From: Thauera sp.
GTDB taxonomy: Bacteria > Pseudomonadota > Gammaproteobacteria > Burkholderiales > Rhodocyclaceae
Direction: 5' to 3'
Length of the DNA stretch: 11,820 nt
Assembly: GCA_023150215.1 (NCBI GenBank)
Contig: JAKLLJ010000072.1
Coordinates: 1-11,820, forward strand
A model generated the notes under the pieces. That model did not search any database. It was not told the DNA's origin and saw only the letters and a list, made by a program, of their open reading frames with translations. Of this stretch, positions 5,897-11,820 are shown one piece after another. The translations under genes and the position numbers were made by a program. Position 1 is the first letter of the stretch. The number at the start of each line of letters is the position of its first letter.

Positions 5897-6499
5897 TCAC
5901 ACAGCATCGTCCTGCATGGCCAACCACTCGATCCGGCCCTGCCCCAGCTCTGCGAGGCGCGCATGCAGGGCGGCAGCGGCATCCTCGGGCAGGCTGAAGC
6001 ACAGCTCCACCGCTTGCCCATGCGCCACCGCCAGCAGGCTCGCCCCCACGGCCTCGAGTTCGCGCCGCAGCAGCCCCTCCATCGCATACGGCACCACGCA
6101 GCGCAGCGTCGCCAGGCGCACGATCGGTACCTTCTCGGCCTGCAGCAAGGCCTGCGCCACCGCGTCCGTGTAGGCGCGCACCAGCCCCCCGGCGCCCAGC
6201 TTCACGCCACCGAAGTAGCGCACCACGGTGGCGAGCACGCCTTCCAGATCCTGGTGGCGCAGCACATCGAGCATCGGCCGCCCGGCGGTGCCGTTCGGCT
6301 CGCCGTCGTCCACCGCCGCCGACTGCCCGCCGGCGAGCAAGGCCCAGCACACGTGGCGCGCGCCGGGATGCTCGTCCCACAAGGCCGCCACCACCTTCTG
6401 CGCGCTCGCACGGTCGGCCATCGGCTGCACGCAGCCGATGAAGCGACTCTTCTTGATGATCAGTTCGCTATGGACGGGAGCGGCGAGGGTCAGCGGCAT
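5897..6499 (-). CDS. YigZ / IMPACT family protein (UPF0029)
   Basis: This encodes 200 residues, the normal size for bacterial YigZ-type proteins. The N-terminal UPF0029 domain shows SELIIKKSRFIGCVQP (11-26), ARHVCWALL (47-55), VDDGEPNGTAGRPMLDVL (63-80) and the signature VVRYFGGVKLGAGGLVRAY (92-110). The C-terminal part (about 130-200) fits the small ferredoxin-like DUF1949 domain. IMPACT relatives are linked to translation control in eukaryotes; the bacterial role is not settled. The start at 6499 is chosen because MPLTLAAPVHSELIIKKSRF is the family's usual beginning; the frame upstream is Arg-rich noise. No good ribosome-binding site is visible before it. The gene converges on pxpA and diverges from the nuclease gene. 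Confidence 0.92.
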   Translation of the reverse strand: MPLTLAAPVHSELIIKKSRFIGCVQPMADRASAQKVVAALWDEHPGARHVCWALLAGGQSAAVDDGEPNGTAGRPMLDVLRHQDLEGVLATVVRYFGGVKLGAGGLVRAYTDAVAQALLQAEKVPIVRLATLRCVVPYAMEGLLRRELEAVGASLLAVAHGQAVELCFSLPEDAAAALHARLAELGQGRIEWLAMQDDAV

Positions 6500-6790
6500 G
6501 GGGCGGGATTCTAGTCCGATTCGCGGGGCGGCACGGCGGCGGCCCTGCCCTGCGGTGGCCTGCGGCATTGCCATGGCGCGCCCGCTCCGTGGACACCCGG
6601 CGCCGCGCTCGCTTGCCCGCTGCACCCCGTGACGACTCGGAGACGTGCCACAAACCCGTCGCCGACCGGAACTCCGGGCGCCCATCGCATCGGCTTGCGC
6701 CTCGATTCCACCCGGCCCTCAGGGCCGCTCCATATTTTCTTTCGTCATATTTCCACATAGCATGAAAACTCTCTTTTCCAGGAGCCCGGA
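6500..6790. other. Divergent intergenic region with an AT-rich patch
   Basis: These 291 bases separate the leftward yigZ-type gene from the rightward nuclease gene. Most is GC-rich and without a convincing gene. Two things stand out. A perfect 15-base hairpin, CGGCCCTCAGGGCCG, lies at 6713-6727. It is followed by an AT-rich patch (6731-6780, catattttctttcgtcatat and so on) that contrasts sharply with its surroundings and probably holds the nuclease promoter. A weak pair is TTTTCT (6735-6740) and TAGCAT (6758-6763) with 17 bases between. The hairpin followed by T-rich sequence could also be a weak rightward terminator. Confidence 0.4.
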
Positions 6791-7852
6791 ATGCCCCCCA
6801 GCGCAGCGCAGGACGACTACGACAGTCCGTGGAAGGAGGCCGTCGAGCATGCCTTCCCGGAGTTCATGGAGTTCTATTTCCCCGAAGCCAGCCGCCAGAT
6901 CGACTGGGCGAGTGGCCACCGTTTCCTCGACAAGGAGCTGCAGCAGATCGTGCGCGATGCCGCGCTCGGCCGACGCCATGTGGACAAGCTCGTCAGCGTC
7001 ACCACCCCCTCCGGCGAGGAAGACTGGCTGTGCGTGCACATCGAGGTCCAGGGCAGCATGGACCCCGGTTTCGCGCGCCGGATGTTCGTCTATAACTACC
7101 GCATTTTCGACACCTACGACCGCCCGGTCGCCAGCCTGGCGGTGCTCGCCGACGCCGACCCCGCCTGGCGCCCCGACCGCTTCGGCTACGAGCGCCTCGG
7201 CTGCAGGCACAGCCTGCAATTTCCGGTCGTCAAGCTGGTCGACCACGCAGCGGACGAAACCGCGCTGCTGCGCAACCCGAACCCCTTTGCGCTCGTGAGC
7301 GCCGCGCACCTCTACGCCCGCCGTACCCGCCGCAGCCCAGCCGCCCGCTTCGACGCCAAGCGCCGCCTGGTACGCCTGCTCTACGAGCGCAACTGGACGC
7401 GCCAACGCATCCTCAATTTCTTCTCGGTACTCGACTGGATGATGCGGTTGCCGCGGGAACTCGAGCAGGGACTGTGGCAGGATATTGAAAGCATTGAAGG
7501 AGAACGCAAAGTGAAGTATGTCACCAGCGTGGAAAGACTTGCGATCGAGCGCGGACTGCGGAAGGGCATGGAGCAAGGGCTCGAAATCGGGATTGAGAAG
7601 GGGATCGAGCAAGGTCGTGCCCAAGGCACTGCAAGCGTACTTCTGCGCCTGCTCAACCGCCGCTTCGGCCCGCTCTCCCCCGACATCACCCGGCGCCTCT
7701 CCCAGTCCACACCCGAGCAACTCGAGATCTGGGCCGAGCGCGTGCTCGACGCACGAGCGATCGACGAAGTGTTCGCGGAGACGGCCGAATTCTCCACCCT
7801 GCGCGCCCCCCTCCAACGCATCGTCGCAAGCCTGTTCGAGCCCATCGACTGA
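6791..7852 (+). CDS. Rpn-family PD-(D/E)XK nuclease / putative transposase-type protein with DUF4351
   Basis: This encodes 353 residues. The N-terminal half is the Rpn/YhgA-like nuclease domain: WKEAVEHAFPEFMEFYFPE (14-32), DKELQQIV (47-54), RHVDKLVSV (62-70) with Asp65, and VHIEVQG (82-88) with Glu85-x-Gln87. This is the D...ExQ form of the PD-(D/E)XK site used by Rpn proteins, which promote recA-independent recombination in E. coli (family knowledge). Next come MFVYNYRIFDTYDRPVASLAVLAD, and RILNFFSVLDWMMRLP typical of this group. A charged Gly-rich helix with repeated GxxxG steps (about 256-276, MEQGLEIGIEKGIEQGRAQG) leads to a C-terminal DUF4351 (about 278-340, LLNRRFGPLSPDITRRLSQ). AGGAG at 6779-6783 sets the start at ATG 6791. 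The gene is complete and ends 8 bases before the helicase start, so the two are probably co-transcribed. Confidence 0.88.
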   Translation: MPPSAAQDDYDSPWKEAVEHAFPEFMEFYFPEASRQIDWASGHRFLDKELQQIVRDAALGRRHVDKLVSVTTPSGEEDWLCVHIEVQGSMDPGFARRMFVYNYRIFDTYDRPVASLAVLADADPAWRPDRFGYERLGCRHSLQFPVVKLVDHAADETALLRNPNPFALVSAAHLYARRTRRSPAARFDAKRRLVRLLYERNWTRQRILNFFSVLDWMMRLPRELEQGLWQDIESIEGERKVKYVTSVERLAIERGLRKGMEQGLEIGIEKGIEQGRAQGTASVLLRLLNRRFGPLSPDITRRLSQSTPEQLEIWAERVLDARAIDEVFAETAEFSTLRAPLQRIVASLFEPID

Positions 7853-7860
7853 GCCCCGCC

Positions 7861-9382
7861 GTGGCCCGCACCCACCCCGAAGGCTGGCACCTGCTCCCGG
7901 CCGAAGGCGCGCGCAGGCGCGAGCTCGCCACCCTCGCCCGCCTCGCCGCCGCGCTGCCCGAGGACACCACGATCTACCACGGCCTGCACTGGACGCGCGC
8001 CGAAGGCAGCACCGCGGTGTTCGGCGCAGTCGACTTCGCCGTGGTCGGCCCGGGCGGGCGCGTGCTGCTGGTCGAGCAGCAGGCCGGCTTCCTCGACGAG
8101 ACGCCCGCCGGGCTGATGCGCCCGGGCAAGCGTCGCGCAGCGCAACTCAGCGTCGAGCTCGCGCGCAACGCCGACGCGCTGCGCGCCCGCCTGCGCCCGC
8201 TGCTCGAGGACACCGAGCCCCTGCTCGACGTACTGCTGCACTGCCCCGACCACGTGGTGCGCCAGCCCGGCACCGCGGGCCTGGACCCGAGCCGCATCGT
8301 CGACGCGGGCCGGCGCGACGAGCTGCCCGCTATCGTCGCCGCACTGACCCGGCCGCAGGAGGGCGATCCAGCGCTCGACGCCGCGCGCCGCCAGGCCCTG
8401 CACCGGTTCTTCGCCGACCTGCTCGAACTGGTGCCGGACGTGCAGTCGCACATCGGCCAGGTGGACGAGCTCACCACCCGGCTATCGGGCGGCCTCACCG
8501 AATGGGCGCGACGCATCACAGTCGCGCCGCACCGCCTGCGCGTGACCGCCACCGCGGGCAGCGGCAAGACCCAGCTCGCGCTCGCCGCCTACACCGACGC
8601 GCTTGCCGCCGGACGACGACCGCTCTACGTGTGCTACAACCGCCCGCTTGCCGACCACTTTGCGCGCATCGCCCCCGCCGGCGGCGAGATCGCCACCTTC
8701 CACCAACTCTGCGACCGCCGCCTGCGCGACGCCGGGCGCAAGCCGGCTTTCGGCGCGCCTGGCGCCTTCCGCCGCATGGAGGCCGACTTTACCGCGCTCG
8801 TCGCCAGCCACCCCACCGCCGGGCTGGGTAGGGCTCACCGCCGACACCAACTACCGCACCCCGGCCGACGTGATCGCCCTGCTCAACGCCTGCCTGCCGC
8901 TGCCCACCCCGGTGCGCGCCGGCAGCCCGGTGAGCGACAGCGAGCCGGAGATCCTCGCCTGGCGCGACGAGGCCGGCCTGATGGACGCCACCAAGCGCGC
9001 GATCACGCGCGCGCTCGGCCTGGGCTTTCGCCGCGACGCGATCGTGCTGCTCACCTTCCGCGGCCGCGAGCACTCGCGCTTCACTCCGCTCGACCACCTC
9101 GGCCCCCACCGCCTGCGCGCCTTCACCGGCCGCTACGACCTGCTCGGCGAACCAGAGCACTCCCAAGGCGAGCTGCTGATCGACTCGGTGTATCGCTTCA
9201 AAGGCCAGTCGGCGCCCTGCATCCTCTTCACCGAAATCGACTTCGAGGTGACGGATGGGCGCATGGACGAGCTCACCCTGCGCAAGCTCTTCGTCGGCGC
9301 CACGCGGGCGACGACGAAGCTGATCCTGGTGGCATCGGAGCGCGCGGCGGCCGCGCTCGCGCCAGTTACGGACGCGGGCTGA
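7861..9382 (+). pseudogene. NERD-like/UvrD-type helicase broken by an internal deletion and frame change
   Basis: Two reading frames together give most of a superfamily 1 helicase. Frame one starts at GTG 7861 and runs to about 8820. It has an N-terminal nuclease-like domain with GAVDFAVVGPGGRVLLVEQQ (55-74; Asp58 and Glu72-x-Gln74 as in NERD-type PD-(D/E)XK folds). Walker A is VTATAGSGKTQLA (228-240), followed by YVCYNRPLADHF (256-267) and TFHQLC (279-284). After residue 320 this frame turns to Arg-rich nonsense. The other frame takes over from about 8819 with PGWVGLTADTNYRTPADVI, VLLTFRGRE, DSVYRFKGQSAPCILFTEID and RKLFVGATRATTKLI (helicase motifs IV-VI), ending at TGA 9380-9382. The section between, with Walker B (DExQ) and motif III, is missing. 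As written, translation would not reach the C-terminal half, so no working helicase is made. Confidence 0.85.
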
Positions 9383-9459
9383 AGCCTCGTGTCCGAAGCG
9401 CCGCAGGCAACACCTGCCATCCGGCCTCAACGGCGCGGCTCGCATCCTTGCACCGCCGG

Positions 9460-9483
9460 ATTCGCGCCTTCCGGCGCTCCTAC
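9460..9483 (-). repeat. REP element, type A, inverted
   Basis: A copy of the 24-base type A element in reverse orientation (ATTCGCGCCTTCCGGCGC then TCCTAC), 78 bases after the helicase remnant's stop. It is followed 15 bases later by another copy in the same orientation. Confidence 0.88.
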
Positions 9484-9498
9484 ACGAACCGCCTCGCC

Positions 9499-9562
9499 TT
9501 TCGCGCCTTCCGGCGCTCCTACATGAACTGCCGCGGCTGTAGGAGCGCCGGAAGGCGCGAAT
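9499..9562. terminator. Inverted REP pair forming a long hairpin between convergent genes
   Basis: A reverse type A copy (9499-9522) faces a forward copy (9538-9562). The arms, TTCGCGCCTTCCGGCGCTCC + TAC and its complement, are perfectly complementary over 23 bases with a loop of about 16-17 bases. This is the two-REP (REPIN-like) arrangement. It stands between the helicase remnant coming from the left and the Ca-loop protein gene coming from the right, whose stop is 30 bases away. A two-way transcript end or RNase barrier is the natural reading. There is no U-run, so it is not a classical intrinsic terminator. Confidence 0.75.
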
Positions 9563-9591
9563 GCGGCGCGCGGGCGGGCACGCGCTGCGGG

Positions 9592-10644
9592 TCAGGCCTT
9601 CAGGTCGACCTGGCTCACCGTGCCCACCCCACCGTCCTCGCGCAGATAGACGCTGCTCGCGCGCATCAGGCCCTGGGTATCGTTGGCCGCGTCCTTCAGG
9701 CTGAAGGGCGTCGCCACGCGGCCGAGGTAGAGCGCGCCGACGCCGGCTTCGCCCAACGACTGCACGCTGCCCTTGCCGGCGGCGCCCGGCTGCCACACCC
9801 GCAGCTGCGACCAGGCGGCGTCGGCCTCGTCGATCCAGCCGTTGGCATCATCGTCGAAGCGGGCGAGCTCGGCGAAGCCGTCACCGCTGGCGGGGCCGAA
9901 GAGCTCGCGGCCGTCGTCGATGCGACCGTTGGCGTTGCGATCGAAGGCGAGGAAGCCGCTGCCGCTCATCAAGGGCAGCGTCTCCTTGACGCCATCGGCG
10001 TCGAGATCGAAGTCGAAGCGCACATCCGAGAGGGCCGCCGCGGGGCCACCGAAGTCCAGCACCAGCGGATCCTTCAGGCGCTGGTCGCCGGCGCGCACGC
10101 TGACCGACACCGTCTCGCTGTAGCTGCGCGACATCTCGAAACCGAGCTCGAAGCGAATCTCGGCACCGTCGGCGGTGCGCACCATGCCAGCGGCGCCGAA
10201 GGCGACCGTCTCGGTCTCACTGAAGCGGCGGCTGAAGTCGTACTCGATGCCGAAACCGGCACGCGGGGTACCACCCTGGCCGCCGGCAACCGGGCTGGCG
10301 CCGGTATCGTGCGCAAGCTCGGCAGCGGCACCAGGCTCGAGGTCGCGCATGCTGAAGCGCCGCACCGGCTCGCCGGTGAGAAACTCGATCATGCGGATCA
10401 GTATGGCGAGGCGCGGATCGCTATCGACCGCATCCTCGGCGAGCGCGTCCATCGCTGCGGGCTCGCTCTCGGCCGCGAGCGCGCTCTGGCCTGCGGCAGA
10501 GATCTCCACCGCCGGACGCTGCGCACCCGCTGCTGAACGGGAATCCGGGGTGCCGCGCCAGACCTCGAGGCGCTCGCTGGTTTCCAGCGACTGTGCGAAA
10601 CGGTGCGAGGACTGGAGCTCGACACTGAAGGCAGCGACTTTCAT
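9592..10644 (-). CDS. Ca-binding-loop protein ('VCBS repeat-containing' type, function unknown)
   Basis: This encodes 350 residues. The N-terminus (MKVAAFSVELQSSHRFAQSL) has no signal peptide. A helix around 78-96 (RLAILIRMIEFLTGEPVRRF) is followed by a beta-rich section with SETETVAFGAAGMVRTADG and FELGFEMSRSYSETVSV. Then come three Asp-rich loops: FDFDLDADGVKETL (about 210), AFDRNANGRIDDGRELFG (about 232) and ARFDDDANGWIDEADAAW (about 261). The last two fit EF-hand/dockerin-like Ca loops (DxNxNGxID). The end, VGALYLGRVATPFSLKD...REDGGVGTVSQVDL, is the conserved tail of a widespread family usually named 'VCBS repeat-containing protein', whose function I do not know. ATG 10644 has GAGAGG 9 bases upstream on its strand; the longer frame to 10677 lacks support. 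The gene is complete and transcribed on its own. Confidence 0.82.
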   Translation of the reverse strand: MKVAAFSVELQSSHRFAQSLETSERLEVWRGTPDSRSAAGAQRPAVEISAAGQSALAAESEPAAMDALAEDAVDSDPRLAILIRMIEFLTGEPVRRFSMRDLEPGAAAELAHDTGASPVAGGQGGTPRAGFGIEYDFSRRFSETETVAFGAAGMVRTADGAEIRFELGFEMSRSYSETVSVSVRAGDQRLKDPLVLDFGGPAAALSDVRFDFDLDADGVKETLPLMSGSGFLAFDRNANGRIDDGRELFGPASGDGFAELARFDDDANGWIDEADAAWSQLRVWQPGAAGKGSVQSLGEAGVGALYLGRVATPFSLKDAANDTQGLMRASSVYLREDGGVGTVSQVDLKA

Positions 10645-10677
10645 GGCTACGGCCTCTCGAACGTGACTGACCGACAC

Positions 10678-10707
10678 CTATAACGACATCCGGCTGCGTT
10701 CCTTGAA
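10678..10707 (-). promoter_or_regulatory. Possible promoter for the Ca-loop protein gene
   Basis: Reading leftward, TTCAAG (10707-10702) and TTATAG (10683-10678) are separated by 18 bases and stand about 34 bases before the start codon at 10644. Both boxes are weak matches to the sigma-70 consensus, so this is a guess supported mainly by position. Confidence 0.25.
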
Positions 10708-10801
10708 CCCGGCCGGGCGGATCGGAATCCATCCGCTCGGCACCGACGGTGCGCATGCACCCGCCGAGGGGAGAGCATGCTCGAGGCGTAATCAAAGTTC
10801 G

Positions 10802-10829
10802 TTGCCTGTTCATGAACATGGCCTATATT
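10802..10829 (+). promoter_or_regulatory. Probable sigma-70-type promoter with a palindrome in the spacer
   Basis: TTGCCT (10802-10807) and TATATT (10824-10829) are 16 bases apart, in the most AT-rich part of this gap, and would start transcription about 70 bases before the exported-protein gene. A perfect 12-base palindrome, TGTTCATGAACA (10807-10818), fills the spacer and looks like an operator for a dimeric regulator. The 8-mer AATCAAAG occurs on both sides (10790-10797 and 10841-10848). Which regulator binds is unknown. Confidence 0.5.
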
Positions 10830-10906
10830 GAACTACGTCCAATCAAAGCCATGCAGTGCCGGCACCGCTTGCGTTCTTCGATGACGAAAAACTCAGGAGA
10901 GTACGA

Positions 10907-11820
10907 ATGCCCACCCCCAGAGCCTATCGATTGCTGCTCGCCATTTTCGCCACCGCAACCGTCTCCAGCAGCCACGCAGCAGCCATCGCCTCACAGCCCG
11001 TCGACATCGGCGTCGAGTGGGTCCAGGTATTCAACGACCGGCTCGGCCATGGCCGCTTTTTTGCCGGTGCCGGTACGGACCGTCTGCGGGTGCTCACCAG
11101 TGCGACCCCCTCGCCGGATACGGACTTCTACGATCAAAGTTCGAACGGCAGCGAGACCGCGGTCTTCCTTACGCACCCCTCCACGCCGGCGCTCAACGTC
11201 GCCCTTCAGTTCGTCGGTCTCCAATCCGGCGGCGGCGGCGGCAAGAACGAATACACGACGACCTTCAATCTCGCCAATCCCTTCGTGCAAAACCAGCTCG
11301 CGGCCTGGGACGCGACACCCTTTGCGTTGCGAATCGAGAACGCCTCCGCCCCCGGCGGCGAAACCACGAAGTGGGTAACGGCCCCGGACTACGACAGCAG
11401 CGTCAAGCTGCCCTTTCTCCAGGATGTTGCGATCACCGGCGGCGGCCTCGCCCCCACGCTGTCGTGGACCGTGCCGGACACCACCGCGCCGATCACCAAC
11501 ATCCGCATCCAGATTAGGCGCATCGAAGCCGAGGAGCCCGGGCGCATCACCGCTGCAACGCTGCTCCATCAGGCGGTGCTGCCGCTCGGCAGCACCGGCT
11601 ACACGCTGGATCAGGCCTTCAGCAACGGGGGGCTTACCGGCCTGCCGAACGGCCTGGAGGAGGGTCGCAAGTACGAGGTGGCGGTGATCCTCGAATCCGC
11701 CGTGCCCGGCCTGATAAAGGGGCGCGCGCGCACCTTCTTCGAGTTCACGCCGCTCACGGACGATGCTGGCAACAAGACGATCTACCTGCCGAGCGTGGAC
11801 AGCGCAGGGAACTTCAACTT
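10907..11820 (+). CDS. Secreted protein of unknown function (3' end outside window)
   Basis: The frame is open from ATG 10907 to the right edge (304 full codons). AGGAGA at 10895-10900, 6 bases upstream, fixes the start. The N-terminus MPTPRAYRLLLAIFATATVSSSHAAA is a signal peptide with likely cleavage after SHA or AAA. The mature part is rich in Thr, Asn, Gly and beta-forming residues: VDIGVEWVQVFNDRLGHGRF, TAVFLTHPSTPALNVALQF, a glycine run (five GGC codons) and TTTFNLANPFVQNQLAAWD. A later section (ITGGGLAPTLSWTVPD, then NIRIQIRRIE and GRKYEVAVILES) reads like a fibronectin type III-like beta sandwich. I recognise no family. Many secreted proteins of this style in Rhodocyclales end in a PEP-CTERM anchor, but the end is not visible. 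Confidence 0.8.
   Translation, partial: MPTPRAYRLLLAIFATATVSSSHAAAIASQPVDIGVEWVQVFNDRLGHGRFFAGAGTDRLRVLTSATPSPDTDFYDQSSNGSETAVFLTHPSTPALNVALQFVGLQSGGGGGKNEYTTTFNLANPFVQNQLAAWDATPFALRIENASAPGGETTKWVTAPDYDSSVKLPFLQDVAITGGGLAPTLSWTVPDTTAPITNIRIQIRRIEAEEPGRITAATLLHQAVLPLGSTGYTLDQAFSNGGLTGLPNGLEEGRKYEVAVILESAVPGLIKGRARTFFEFTPLTDDAGNKTIYLPSVDSAGNFN

Noticed and set aside
6762..7298. Alternative start ATG 6762 (MKTLFSRSPE...) ahead of the nuclease
   Set aside because: It is in a different frame from the nuclease and gives a Ser/Thr/Arg-rich product with no motif; the nuclease start at 6791 has a proper AGGAG site.
8820..10536. Continuation of the helicase frame as an 891-residue protein
   Set aside because: After residue 320 the sequence is Arg/Pro/His-rich nonsense that runs over REP elements and antisense to the Ca-loop protein. 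The real C-terminal half is in another frame.

Overview
The window is very GC-rich (about 70% by eye), densely packed, and carries many short REP-type palindromes. Together with a PQQ-associated ABC transport cluster, a pabBC fusion and pyroglutamate-utilisation genes, it looks like a chromosomal segment of a betaproteobacterium, most likely Rhodocyclales (Thauera/Azoarcus-like). That placement is an inference from gene style; no marker gene is present.

Layout, left to right. (1) 3-2565: the tail of a YVTN beta-propeller protein, a tandem REP array, a periplasmic substrate-binding protein and an ABC-2 type permease. These are three parts of the transporter set that accompanies PQQ-dependent alcohol dehydrogenases; the ATPase is not in the window. 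(2) 2635-4668: a continuous 677-codon frame that begins as aminodeoxychorismate synthase (PabB), enters the first part of the PabC lyase, then switches in frame into the C-terminal half of 5-oxoprolinase subunit PxpC. (3) 4961-5740: an intact pxpA, preceded by REP elements. (4) 5897-6499, minus strand: a YigZ/IMPACT-family protein. (5) 6791-7852: an Rpn-family PD-(D/E)XK nuclease with a DUF4351 tail, followed 8 bases later by a NERD-like/UvrD-type helicase (7861-9382) that is broken by an internal deletion with a frame change. (6) 9460-9562: REP elements between convergent genes. (7) 9592-10644, minus strand: a Ca-binding-loop protein of the 'VCBS repeat-containing' type. (8) 10907 to the window end: a secreted protein of unknown function behind a promoter with a perfect palindrome in its spacer.

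The main observation is that two genes, pabBC/pxpC and the helicase, each look as if an internal block had been cut out and the ends joined. In the first case pabC, pxpB and pxpC are affected; in the second the Walker B region is lost. A third possible gap lies between the substrate-binding protein and the permease, where an ATPase gene might be expected. Either this locus has undergone real deletions (a pabBC::pxpC fusion gene would be new) or the assembly has dropped blocks. The sequence alone cannot decide between these. No phage, insertion sequence, CRISPR, rRNA or tRNA gene was seen.
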